DNA from: Wuchereria bancrofti
Lineage: Eukaryota; Nematoda; Chromadorea; Rhabditida; Onchocercidae
Assembly: GCA_005281725.1 (NCBI GenBank)
Contig: SSBO01000007.1
Coordinates: forward strand, 1,804,402 to 1,868,401
DNA: 64,000 bases
Reading direction: 5' to 3'
This document shows, one piece after another, positions 1-13,461 of this stretch. The stretch's first letter is position 1. Each line of letters starts with the position of its first letter. The notes below the pieces were generated by a model, which ran no database searches, had not been told where the DNA came from, and saw only the letters and a list, made by a program, of their open reading frames with translations. The translations under genes and the position numbers were made by a program.

Positions 1-64
1 TGATATAATACTTTTTTGATTGTTTGAAATTTCTATGGTTTCATTTTGATGTGATTTCTTTCAG

Positions 65-3000
65 TTACTTTTTCCTCAAACAGCAGTAGCATATGGTTTT
101 GAAATGATCTATCTAGCAGATAATAATTATATCACTGATTGGTCATCACTTCTTTCCATTCATGTTTCCGGTTAGTGAGAGATTTATCGAACTAAAAGAA
201 TAATGAATTTTTTACTGTTTTTATAACGAATAATGAATTTTTTACTGTTTTTATAACGAATAAAATTATTACTTCAAATTAGAAATCGATTCGTAAATTA
301 GTTTTGACGAGCATTTAATATTCTTGCGCTAATCACGTTTAAAATTCATCTGGAAATTAAAGAAAGCTTATTCTAAAATGCTAATCTAACTTAAGATATG
401 AAGGATCAGAGTTTCTACACTTTTCTTTCTGATGAACTTATTGTTTATTTTGCACCGTAAACATATCGTTGCTTTTTTTTTATCTTATGCAATTAAGATT
501 CATAAATAACTCCTAGAAAGTACTAATGTTAATAGTTTGTCATAACTATTTTTACAAATTTTTAGACAATACTTCAAAAGTTAAAATTTTAATTAACAGG
601 ATTGCGCATTACTTTATTGACCGTGCTAATAGCATTTGCAATGGATACATTTATTTATATTTTTTTGGCTTGGTATATCAATACTGTTTTCCCAGGTAAA
701 TTCGGTACTGTTTGAATCTCAACAAAAATACTATGACAATTATTTAACTATTTCTGTAAATTACGATTCCAATTATTGCTATTCTCTCAAAATTATAATA
801 GTAAAAATCTTAATTGTAGGTACTTATGGTGTTCCACAACCATTTTATTTTTTCCTTACCACACGATACTGGTTCGGCGATGAGTACGTAATGCGATCTG
901 TATTAGATCCTGATTCTACAACTTCCTTTGAAGCGTCAGGTATGATGCTGTGAGAATGCAAATAGTTTTATATCTTCATTTCGAAATTTAGCAGTTGCTG
1001 TTGCATTAATCACCATTATTATTTTGATTATTATCATTTTTAAAATTATCATATCTTCATTATTGCAATACTGCAGATAATTATGAGCAGGAACCGATTG
1101 ATTTAAAACTTACGGTTGATATTTGTAATCTTGTCAAAGTTTATGGAAATAGAACAAAAGCGGTAAATTACGACTTTAATTTTAGCGCAGCAAGTGTCTT
1201 TTTTTAGTTTAGCAGTTTGATCAACCAAACAAAGATTCTTTGATGAATCAGTTCAGATTAAAAGCACACAAAGATAACCCTAATAAATACACTAAGTGCT
1301 AGATTCATAATTATCAGAATAAATGTCTTTCGAAGAATGTCACAAATTATTTTCAGTTAGACGGCTTAAATATGCGATTCTACGAATCACAAATAACTGC
1401 CTTACTTGGACATAATGGTGCGGGTAAAACAACAATTGTGTATGTTTATCATTCTTCATGCTTTCAAAAATTAATCACATACCGGAAAAGTGATGTCAAA
1501 TTCAGAAATATAAAAGATTTCTTGATTTAAAATAATTAATCTTATTTAGTAATTTTCAGTTCAATTTTAACTGGTTTATCACAGCCAACATCAGGTACCA
1601 TGTTTGTTTATGGTTTAAATATTCAAAAGTATATGCGTACCATACGTCGTTTCATTGGTGTATGTCCACAGTATAACATTCTCTTTGATAAGTAAGTTTC
1701 GTTCAAATTTCTATGTTTGATTATATGTTTTAAGGTATTACAAACAGTTGTTGACTTGTTGGCACTGTACGTATTTTAGTCTTTATCACATGCTTGTTTC
1801 ACGTGCTTATTTACTGTTTGTATTCTCAGCGGTAAATTGTGTTAGGTTGACTGTTATCGAACAATTGAAATTTTACGGTGCTTTAAAAGGCATTCCAAGC
1901 GATCGACTTAATGATGAGGTCGATAGAACCGTGGAGGATCTTGGTTTCACCGCCTCAAAAAACAAACTTTGTAGCCATCTTTCAGGTAAATAAGTTTTGT
2001 AATAAATTCTTTATAATATAATCAATGCATTAAAACAACATTTTACTTCAAATTTTTTGCGTAATACAATTGTAGGTGGTATGAAACGTAAGTTATGTAT
2101 TGGTATTGCTTTAATTGGTGGTTCAAAGTTGATAATTCTCGATGAACCAACAGCTGATGTGGATGCCCATGCACGGCGTTCTATTTGGGATATACTGATC
2201 AGAAATAAAAAAGGCTTGGTTTCACTTAAAATTTGGTGGTAAAAGCGATAGGTATCTAGCGAGCTAAGCAGCTAAGAAGTTAGGTAGTTGTTATGGACTT
2301 ATTTTTATGAGTTTCCCTATTTGTGGAATGATTTGCTATGCGAGATCTTGAAATTCGGAGGGAGTAAGTGACCTTTTCTAGATCGTACGATAATCTTATC
2401 AACACATCATATGGATGAAGCCGATTTACTGGCCGATCGTATTGCTATAATATCAAAAGGGCAACTTCAGGTTGCAGGCTCACCGCTGTTTCTCAAAAAG
2501 AAATTTGGAAATGGACTATATTTGAATGTTTTAAAAACATCGGTATTTATTTTCTTTTGTTTCTAAAATTTAAAATACAAATTTCACCGCACATTTGTTA
2601 ATAATAAGTAATTGAAGAAAGTATTAAACTTCTTCGAGTTTCATATATATGTAATTTAATTTTGCTCTTTCACTTCTTATTTTTTGAAATTTTTTGAAAA
2701 ATTTCAGCATACTGTAGGAGTATGTGAAAGTTCTTTGGAAATTTTTTTGCTGAAACAAACTGATGGACAATGTGTACTTGTGGAACAATATGAAAATGAA
2801 GCATTGTATCGCTTACCTATCAGTTTAACTGCGAACCAATTAAAGCAGTTGGCTTTTTTTTCTAATTGAAAAACTAAATATTTTTTGTTAAATTATTTGC
2901 TTTTGTTTAAGACAGAAAAAAGAGAATTCGAAAAAATTTTCACAAGAAAAAAAATATAAAACATATAAATAAATATTTTTTTTGAACAAATCAAAATTTT

Positions 3001-6000
3001 ATTTTCTACTGATTTTTGCTTTTCGCTTTGTTGTTCTTTCTGTTTCTTGTTTTATTAAATAATATGTAATATTTCACCGCTATTTAAAATTAACTCTACA
3101 TTTACAAGTTTAAATTGATTATAGGTTATTTGAAAAAATTGAGAAAGCAAAACATGAACTCAACATTACAAATTATAGTATTACATCTCCAACACTTCAG
3201 CAGGTAAACTATTTGACTTTTAATTTTAGATTTAGCTGTTTTGTCGTTATTAAATAAAGAGATTTGATGTTTTGGCTTGAAATCACTTTCCCAATAAAAC
3301 TTATTTACGTTCGGAAATTTCAGTACCAGGTAGAAATTAAGGATTTAAAATTTTCTTAAATGTGTGTCGGTTTCGGCATTTATTCGTTCCTTCTTATAAT
3401 TAATTTCAACTTACCATCTTTCATGAAATAGTTCATTTATCCGGAATGTTCTGCAGGTTTTCTTGCAATTAGCACCAGCAGAAGAACAAGCTTTGAAAAA
3501 GGATTATGGTAAATGTTGCTGTTCTTACCTTTCCAGGAGACTGCATAGTCTTCTATACTCTGTCAACGAAAATGCCCTGGATAATTCTACAAGTGCATCA
3601 CACACATTATCTGTAATAGGTGCCTGTGACTATAACTTTTTACTACTAATCATTTTTTACTTTCAACTATTGTTTATTTTGAAATAAGTAAAGTTGAAAT
3701 GTACAAAGTTTGGAATATATCTCAGCATTCGTTGCATAATTTTATCAACTACGATTGAAAAAAATTATTTAAAGTAATAAAGATGTAGACGCATTTCTAA
3801 TTAAGTTAAATGGAAACCCAAACTTTAGGTGAAGTGATAGTTAAGTTGGGAAATATGAAAACTTATGACGGATTTTGAAGTTAGTTATCTAAACTTGTAC
3901 TAAAATTGTTACTCTCATTACAGATCATAAACATCCATCCGTGGAATATGTGCACAATAAGGCTTCTTTACGAAAACAGCATTTTAGAACCGTTATTAAC
4001 GAACGTTTGAATGAATCCAGGCGAAATATTATGATTATATTTGTCGAGGTTTGAATTAGAATATCTTTTGCCATACCAGATGTAGATCCTGTTGTCATAG
4101 CGGACATAGACAAAAGTGTTCCAGAAAAAAGTTGGGCTTGAAATAATATTCTTGATGAATAAATTGAAGCAAACGCGCAATGTTGACTTTGTTAACAATA
4201 GCAAGGATATTGTCATAAGTTTATATTTTTATCATTGCAACTATTCTGTTTACAGTAGTACTTGTAATTTCTCAATTTGTGTTATTAATATCGAATATTT
4301 TCAGTTTTTAATACCAGTCATTTTGGTGTTTGGAGTTGAAGTGTACAGCAAATTTTTTAGCAAACATTATTCAAGCTATAAACCGGAAACGGCACCTCCC
4401 TTGGAATTGATTAGTGGAATTTATGGAAACTGGACATTAAGTTACTTCAGGTTCGATCATCACGTGAAATAACAATTCGTTGAATTAATTGATTTCTTGT
4501 CCTATAAACTGAACTCATTACTTTAAAATCTAATTGTTTTAAAACATTTTTATAGAAGTTTAAAGTTGTTTTGCTGTTATATCAATAACCGATTATTACC
4601 AATGGTATTTTCTATAGTTGTGCAAAATAACCAATAGATAAGTTGATATTGCAGCCTCGAAAATCAAAATAAGGCTACGAAAGGTGAGGAGTATTTAAAA
4701 GCTATGACGTCATTTCCAGGGATTGGTGTTCGGTGCATCAATCATAATCCTGTCAGGTAAGTATTACTGTCATCATTAATTCCAATTTTAAAATTTTAAA
4801 ACTTTGTTGTTTGAATCTTTTCCAAATTCAAAATTTCAAATGAAGTTTCTTTTCTTTTTCTTCGCTGAATTTCAGTCCAACTTTGGATGGAACAATCTAT
4901 CCTTGCTACATCAATGCTACTTTCTTGACAAATCTCACTTTGCCATCAAAATTAGTTCCTTTTAACGTTCCGCAAAAGTGCGTTTTTTTTGAATCAGTAC
5001 ATTCCAATAATTTATTTCAATTGAATGATTTTGTGAAATTTGTAATTTTATGTAAATTAAATGGATTTAAAGTCCTTTAAATTGTTAAGGCGTTTATCGG
5101 TTGTATTAAATAAAGAATTAAAAAGAAGTGTTTCATCTGAAAAGTGAAAACGAATTAATTGGAAGGAAGAAATAATCAAAATTCATTATTACTACTATTT
5201 AAATATTATAACAAGCAGTTAATTTCATATCTTAATTAGATTTCAAATAGGCTTTTATGAAATTTTGAATTTAATAATTATGGCATGTGCTCGAAAGATT
5301 TTTACTGTTTTTCAAGATGCGGTTGTGATTCATCGGGTTGGAATTGTACAACGACAAATGATTTTAATTATGAATTGAATAATGTAACACTTCCAACTGC
5401 TAATATCATTTATGATGTTACTTATCGCAATATTTCGCAGTTTCGGCTACTCACTTGTGATTTGGCTGTTAAAAATTCTTTTATGTTAGTTGTCGCTCTT
5501 TTTAAGGTTTGAAAAATGTAAGACAGTAACTTTTTGTATTTGATAATGGAAAAAATATTTATTTTTAAAGAAAATTTCAATCCATAATATGGCATTCACT
5601 GTAATAATAATTAACGAGCTTGTAAATCTTTCGAGTAAATAATTGTCTTAATTATAAGTATTAAAAAAAAATTGTTAAGTAATACTTAATACTCGATTGT
5701 TGATTTCAGTTCATTCAATAGGCTGTCGTATTATTTTGGTATAAATATAAAAATATTTCTTTCCAATTCAAATTTCCAAAAAAAAAAAAAAGTTGAATTA
5801 ATGTTTGATTCATCGAATTTTTTGCATTTAATTTTCATATTCTCAAGGATTGGCGGTTGGCAGTTTGCACAGTTCAGCACAGTCGCCTTGAATGATACAG
5901 AAAAATCGTATGCTCAAATTGGTTGGCATAATTTATGTAAGTGTTTAGTTTTCGATTTCTCAGATTTGTTCTTGGAATTATTTTTAAAAAATCACAATAG

Positions 6001-9000
6001 TGAAATTGCTGTATTGTACAGTGACTTAAGCTGAATTCGTGAATTTTTAGTCAAATTATGGTAATTTTGAAATTGTTCATGGAAGCTTTTTCATCAGTTT
6101 AGAAATTCTGTTTGTTTTATGCCTTTTCTTTAAGTTTATTTTAGTGAGTTTTATGAAGAAAGCAGCAAAAGTATGGAAAATTGATTGGCAACACGCTATA
6201 GCTAATGTAAGCTTTTTTGAGAACCCATTCAAGCCTCGGAATAGAACTTTTAAGGATCTTGTTGCTGTTTCAATGGCAAATTTTGATACAGAGGAAAACA
6301 GTAAGGTAATTGATTTTCAGTTAAAATATTTAGAGGTAGTTTTGAGATAGGTATTCGCCTTTCAATAGTCAAAAAAATGAAAAAAAAACGTTAGTGTCGT
6401 TCGAGTACACTCCAAATTTGAGACATAATTAGATGATGAGTTCTTTATCATTACAACAGTAGTGATAGCATCATTGGTAATAATAATAATCACATCAACC
6501 GCACTATGTCTGTTATATTTTGTGATAGGAGCTCTGTTATTGGTAGATTTTCCCATCCGGAACAGGAAAAAATCGATTTTGCTTTCCATCCCTGAGATTA
6601 CATTCGAATCATTCCATTTATGCCGCGTGGAGTGTGTTTACTTTAGGTAATTATAATTATGTTTATCAGCATTCTTTAAAAGTAAAAATAATGGAAAGTT
6701 CTAAAAAGAAATATCTTCAGTTACCTGATAAGCGAATAATCAGGACAGTACCTGAAATTATCGAGTACTCACAGTTTTCTGTTGATAAACGAAGGACAGA
6801 AGTTACAGAATGTTATTTCAACTAGAGAATTTCGAAAGAAACAGAAATGAATAACAATTAACCAACTGGAAATGCTTCTCATAAAGAATAAGAGGGAATA
6901 ATTGAGAAAATATGACGATAGTATATTTATCACTAATAGAGAGTTGCAGACTGAGAGAAGACGAAAAGAAACTTTAGTTGGATAAAAAGTAAGATAATGG
7001 AGATAGTAAGAAATAAGGTATTAAATCCGAAAGAAAATTTTAAAAAAAATGGTTGTTGTTAGAAAAGGATAGGGAAGGAAGAGGAGTTGAGGTAAGGAAG
7101 ATTTGCTATAAATAGATTGATACAAGAAATGACAAAATAGACAAAGATTATAGAATCTCACTGGACATCAATAATGGAATGAAGGCGAGCAATATAAAGA
7201 ATATTTAAATGAAAAAAAGAACGACCTTTTGTGGATTATTTAAAAAAGAATTGGAAAAATAAGTGGAAAGTACTGAAATGCATAGGTTGATCGTAAATCA
7301 TTCATTTAAGTTGAAGTTAAACAGCTATAACTGATCGAACTTTCTTATTACTGCTTCGTGTAAATAATGTTTGTTACAAATTAGGCAAACTATTAAGGCA
7401 AAGAGGAGATTACTAGTTATAAATGAACTATGTTGGTGATAAGAAAGATGCTAAATTAGATGTCGTGGGGAAATATGCTTGCGTTAATTGATAACAAGTG
7501 CTGAAGCTATGGGAATTTGAGTCGGGATATGTAGAATAATAAACATTGATATGATAAAAAATATTAAGCGATCTCCAAAAAAGATTAGTATTGAATTGGG
7601 TTGATTATAAAATTGATAATTATGTTGAAAATATGTTTAAGATATGGTTCAATAACAAATTATGGCATTCGTTACCTATTTTCACTAATGCATATCATAA
7701 CGCAATTTTACGCTCGCAGAGTTCATCAGATCCTGCAAATATTGGAATTCTCACTTATTCACATCCAATGAATTATAGTTTATCATCATATATCAATAAT
7801 ATTCCACTGTAAGTTATCATTCAATATATTGGCAGCAATTAACGTTATATATAAGATCATTTATTGTTATATTATGGCTTGTTATAATTCTCAACCAGCT
7901 AATTAGATTCCACTGATTTCTGAATTTATTTCCAAATGAATATTTAGGATTTTCAAATATATGTATTATGTGTATACTTGAGAAGCTAAAATATGATCAG
8001 TGACCAGAATTATCAGCTGATAACAGCGAATTAGTATGATAAAAATGAGGCATTTATATTTCAGAGTTAGAATAATATCTTTCCGTATAATTCTCTTACT
8101 ACTGGCTATTTCGCTTTTTACTGCATGTTTTTGCTTGCCACTTGTTGAAGAACGTGTATCACTTAGTAAACATTTGCAAATGATATCAGGTCTTACACCT
8201 CTTATCTATTGGTTCGCTAATTTTATCTTTCATACTGTAAGTTTCTATTTTCAAAATTATTCTACTATCTTTGAATTCAAATTAAAGTAGTAGGACTTCT
8301 TACAATTAATATTTCATTTTAGATAATATATTTAATAGTTGCTGTTATTATCATTGTTTCATATAACATTATGGCTGTTGATCATTTTGTTATCATTCCT
8401 TTCTATTCTGTTTCACTTTTCACCCTGTTATTTTGTGCCGGGTAAACTCTTTTTTTTTCTTCTTATCAAAGTTTCAAGAAGAAAAAATAAACAAATTCCT
8501 GAAATTTTAATTAATGACTTCATTTATTCTAGGTTGTCATTAATTTCTCTTACTTATTTGTGTCAAACGCTATTCAGCTTACCATCATTGGCATACATTG
8601 TTATTGGTGTTGTATTCTTCTTCATCGGAGCAAATTGCATTATGATAGTCATTTTCTTAGAAAATCAAATGTTAAAGGTTAAAATATGATAGCTTAAAAT
8701 TCTTTCGCTTACTTTCTTTCGAATTTAAGAATTTTAAATCTATTTTTAACTTAAATTTTGAAAAAATTTTTAATAAATTTCTGGAAATATTATTAAATTC
8801 TGGAAAGTATTAAAAGAAAAATAGTACTCATCCTATACTTTTGAAGGATACTCGCGATGTTTTCTTAATTTTTTTCTAAATTTAACTTTTTTAGGATGAA
8901 GCGTTAGTAATCGCTTATCAAATTTGTAGTGTATTATTTATAGCACTTCCTCATTACAATCTTGGAATGGCTGCTTACCGATTGAGTTTTGTTGGTGTGT

Positions 9001-12000
9001 TACGAATGCAAAGTGAACTATATCTTAGTATGCTTCAGTATCATTTCTGCGCAATAATCCAGTGTTTTTGCCAATCTCTTCAGAATTGTTACTATTAAAG
9101 CTGATAGAATGACCAGTGCACGCGCTCTTATCATTTTCCGTCTTCACTAATTGCTAATAAACTTTCTGGATTTCAGAGGATATAAATCGAAAGGATCAAA
9201 TTAATCATCTACCGTTACCCAATCCGCTTGAATGGCATTTGATGGGAAAGCATTTGATAGCGCTTATCATAGAATTTTGTTTATGTTTGCTGATGTTGCT
9301 CTTAATCGAATATCGTTATTGTTTAAACTCATGGATGAAGTAGGTATTTCCTGAGGCTGCAGGATGCTTTTTTTTTGATACAATGGTGATGCATGGACAT
9401 TACTTTAACTAGTCTTTGACAAAGCTTTTTAAAACTATCATTAACGTAGTGGTTACACTACAAATGTCAAAATTTGAATAATTCAACAAACTGATCAACA
9501 GTGTTCGTAAGTTAAGTTTTGTTGAACTATTCGAAATTTCTTTTAAAAAAGAACAAATAAGATTTTGCCACAATGATTTTGCTCTTAATCTAAACATCGT
9601 CTAAGTTCATAGATAAAGTGAATGAGAAAAATAATATTAGCAGCTTGTGACAACGTTAGGGAACAGCAATCAGATCAAAATCGGTAGTCTTTTAAAATTT
9701 TTTGAATCTGGCTGCAAAGGCATTGATGAATTCAGTTGGTGTTACTGAAATGCCTGCAGACATAGCGAATTTGTGCGAACAACGCAGCTAATCGCTAATA
9801 CGGAAGAGTCTGAACTAGATGAAGACGTTAAAGCGGAACACGCACGAGTGGATGCACTAAGTTCAGAACCAAACGAAGACCATAGACTGATTGTCAGTGA
9901 CGTGTCGAAGGTATGCCCCCTTTTACCGTAATCAGTTATGATTACTTTTTATAATTCAACGTTTGCTAACAATACATCAGTGACTCCAACAATGTCATTT
10001 ATTTAAGTCCTATGATGGACAAACATTAGCAGTGCGTAATGTTTCATTCGCAGTCAAAAATGGGGAATGTTTTGGATTATTAGGTGTGAATGGAGCCGGC
10101 AAAACATCACTGTTTCGTATACTAACCGGACAGGTATCAGTTGGTACTGGTGACATACTTATTAATAATAAAAGGTTTTTCATTTTTTTATGAGAAATTT
10201 TTACTAATTAAAAGCTTAGATAATGAAAATTCAACTGTTTTCTTTCGCCCACTTATTTTTATAAACTTTTAAGAGAGAAGTAACTTTCTCTATAACATTT
10301 GAGCATCATCATGACCTAAAAGGGACAGAGTACTCGGGTCATAATCTTCCTCATAAATGAATTCAGTATGGCGAATTTTTTAGTATTCAGTGTGAAAGCT
10401 CAAGCAGTTTGACCAGTTGTGGCTATTGCCCACAGTTTGATGCATTAAATCCAAAATTAACAGCACGAGAACACCTTCGTCATTATTCGCTTCTTCGTGG
10501 TGTTAAAAAAGAGGATGTAGATATGGTGAGCTATCTTGTCATACACATCAGTGATGATTTGAATATCACCTGTCTTTGATCTTATGGTGAACTCGACACA
10601 TTTAAATCTTTAGATATTGAATTCATTTGCAATATTATAAACTATCGATGAAGATAACAGCACTTATATTTAAATTTAGTGAGTAATAGTGATTTCTTCT
10701 TGGCTTATTTAAAGCTTATAGATATTATGTATTTGCCGTTGTTAATATAGCATACCGATTCTTGTTCATGTAACTTGAAATCAAGATTAATTTGGCGGAG
10801 AACATATCAAATGGTATATTAGCTTTTTTGTAACTTTAAAAACCTGTCAACTGCTAATAATTTTAGGTGGTGAATTGGGCACTGAGTAAGCTACAACTGA
10901 ATCCTTATGCTGATGAAATCGCTTCGAATTATTCGGGTGGCAATAAGCGTAAATTATCGGTTGCTATTGCTTTGGTCGCCGATCCGCCTTTATTACTGCT
11001 TGTAACTTTATTCTTAAATGAAAATAAATGAAATCAATTTGACTGAATTAACTAAAACATAGCTCCAATAATTCTCAGCTCTATTAGTCCTTCCTTACAT
11101 CTTTATTATATCTTAACAGTACTGAGTTATAAATGAACAAATACAATAAATTACTTGCTCAGTTCCTTAATTTGAAGTTAACTTAAAACTTAAATTGATC
11201 AGCCACGCGTTTACTGACTTATTGAATTACACAACCAATTTTTCGCTATACTTCCAACTTCAATTTTCATTTTCAAATTTTTGAAGGATGAACCCAGCGC
11301 TGGAATGGATCCATTAGCGCAACGTTTTATGTGGAATATTTTGCTAGCGCTACGGAAGAATAAGCGTGCGATGGTAATAACGTCACATAGCATGGAAGAG
11401 TGTGAAATACTTTGCAATCGAATAGCAATAATGAATCACGGACAGCTTCGATGTGTTGGATCAATTCAACATCTCAAACATAGGTCTTCTTCATCTTTCT
11501 GTCTGTTACTAATGATAGGATGGGTTGAGGCAACTTCTGTAGTGTTTGAAAAATGATGAAAGTGTTGAAATTAAATTTTCTTTTGCTATATTAGCTTGTT
11601 AGTCTTTAGTTTATTGTCTTATTCTCTCCTAAGAATCATTATTTAAGCAACTTCTATGGCCGAATAAAATTACTTTAGGGATTATGCATTAGTGAAGAGT
11701 AACTGATTCAACACATTGAAATTTGATATTCGCCATATCAGAAGCATTGCTATTACTTAAACGTGAACGATTTTAAGACAGATTTTTTTCAGATTTGGTG
11801 AAGGATATACACTAACAATTAGATTATCAACTAATGAAAGTATAAGTAAAGTTCAAAGTTTTATGGAAACTCTTCTACCTGTCGCACGAGTAAGTCTTTA
11901 AATTACTGTGTACCAAAATTTCAACAAATTTCTAGACATTAAAATCTTAGATTCCAGTAAATTATTTCCTTGTTCACTTCTGCTGTACTCCCAATTGCCA

Positions 12001-12579
12001 GCTGCAGTTATCTTAAACTTTCTAATAGATACTATTTCCAGTTGGAAGCTGTACATTTCTTAACTATGTTTTATCAAATTCCGAATGTATCATGTACAAT
12101 TGCAGATGCATATGATGTGATATGTAAGGTTAGTTCTCATATTAAATTCGAGAAATTTTTCGAATTAGTCAATTTCCTATAGACTAAATCGAAATTATTA
12201 ATTCCTGAGGAACTTCACTAAAACAGTTTTTCCTGATCCGATTTTGACACCATCGAGAAGTCGAGACTAAATTTAAGTTTGCTGAATAAATCGTAAACTG
12301 TGGACAACATAAATATGCTCAAAACTCTATGCGTTAGGGTAGAATTTCTCATCCCGAACTGGATTTAGTTTATAATTTTGATCTTCTAAATACATCGAAA
12401 ATTTAACAGTCTAAAATTAATGTCGTGATATCGTGAAGTGATTCATAATTCGTTGTAAGTACAAATCGTCATAGATGCAAGAAACTATACAAATTGATGA
12501 TTATTCGCTATCACAAACAACATTGGATGATATGTTTGTTTCATTTGTCAATTCCTCGTCCGACAAAACTGCTGGTTGA
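65..12579 (+). CDS. ABCA-family ABC transporter, C-terminal ~1,412 residues (5' end outside window)
   Basis: Full-size ABC-A lipid or sterol type exporter, cut at its 5' end inside TMD1. Exons: 65-170, 600-695, 820-939, 1077-1162, 1357-1439, 1560-1691, 1846-1985, 2076-~2213, 2382-2542, 2708-2847, 3125-3203, 3457-3508, 3924-4048, 4305-4450, 4655-4756, 4876-4977, 5317-5484, 5848-5936, 6145-6300, 7589-7808, 8065-8236, 8323-8441, 8533-8677, 8895-9027, 9177-9339, 9760-9910, 10008-10174, ~10399-10525, 10867-11001, 11287-11483, 11793-11889, 12042-12128, 12475-12579. They add up to one open frame ending in TGA. NBD1 shows Walker [10 protein letters not shown], signature LSGGMKRK, Walker B LIILDEPT and H-loop THHMDEAD. 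A large Cys-rich extracellular loop and TMD2 follow. NBD2 has [25 protein letters not shown] and TSHSMEE. All core ATPase motifs are present. Relatives include C. elegans CED-7 and the ABT proteins; I cannot say which is the orthologue. The donor after 2213 is not a GT (see findings). Confidence 0.93.
201..260. repeat. Perfect 30-bp tandem duplication in an ABCA intron
   Basis: Bases 201-230 are repeated exactly at 231-260, about 30 bp after the splice donor at 171. An exact copy suggests a recent duplication or an assembly artefact. It does not touch an exon. Confidence 0.9.
6377..6825 (+). CDS. Possible nested gene: 75-residue single-pass membrane protein
   Basis: Lies wholly within the 1.29-kb ABCA intron (6301-7588), same strand. 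Proposed exons are 6377-6389 (ATG plus three Lys codons, donor GTTAGT), 6433-6542 and 6721-6825 (TAG). Lengths sum to 228 bp and the phases fit. The second exon encodes a strongly hydrophobic Ile/Val/Leu segment of about 30 residues. The third encodes a charged tail of 34 residues rich in Lys, Arg and Glu. The first intron would be only 43 bp, which is short, and the first exon is minimal, so the 5' end is the weak point. The membrane-helix exon and the tail are better supported. No family recognised. It could instead be chance open frames in a long intron. Confidence 0.3.
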
Positions 12580-13461
12580 AGAACATCAACAAACGCTTGT
12601 CGAATTTAATGGAGGTGACCAGTTTCTGTTAACGAATATCATTTTTCCCGCTATTTTACTGAAGTCCCATGTCGCAATCTTTTTTCCAAAATCCTCCAAT
12701 ATTATTAAGAATGAAGGTTTCAGACAAAATGGGAAAAATCCTGGAATTTGTCTAATTTTATTCGAAGTCAGATGATAATACAAACTAAAAAATACTACTT
12801 CAAAAAGAGAGTGTGTCCCACAGAAGCATTAATTTCCATTTTTCATTGATCTGTGATGAACTAATATTATCACTTTGCAGCTTTGTTCATATAATGTATA
12901 CCGTTGACAGAATATCCCTTCCACTTTCCTCTTTCGTTATATAAAATTTGAAATTAATTACCTGAGATGTTTCCTTTGTTCTCACCAATTAAAAAAAGAT
13001 AACTCCGAAGCAACCCACTCTTCTCATTGATTGATAAATCACAATCACCTAGTGATTTAGAACTTACTATTGTCATATTTTCTTTTCGTTAATATCCTTC
13101 ATTTTTCCTTTAAATTTGTTTCATTAAGGCAAAATTTTATTACTTTGCAAATATTATCTTATAAGAAATTGTACTAAACAGTGTACCGATAAAAATGTTT
13201 TCAAAATAAGGGAAGCTACAAGTTGCAATCTGTTGGTATACCACACACATGCTAGGAGAATTTCTCTTCACTACTTTAGTGAAATTGATATTCAGTTTGC
13301 TTACATATGATAAATCAGTTATTACAATAATGACAAATACTTTAAGCTGCTAAACGTATAACTTCAGTTCAACTCTCCACTACTCTGTCTTCTAAAGGAG
13401 TTCACAGAATACTGCTTAATCTGAGGAAAAAGTACGAGTTATAACAACTAGTAGATACACA
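12580..13461. other. Convergent intergenic region between ABCA and innexin
   Basis: About 880 bp holding the 3' ends of two convergent genes. A 93-codon plus-strand frame (12494-12775) only overlaps the last ABCA exon out of frame. I see nothing else I can support. Confidence 0.6.

Noticed and set aside
7000..7550. Possible transposon remnant because of the long intron
   Set aside because: No terminal inverted repeats, target duplication or transposase-like frame could be seen.
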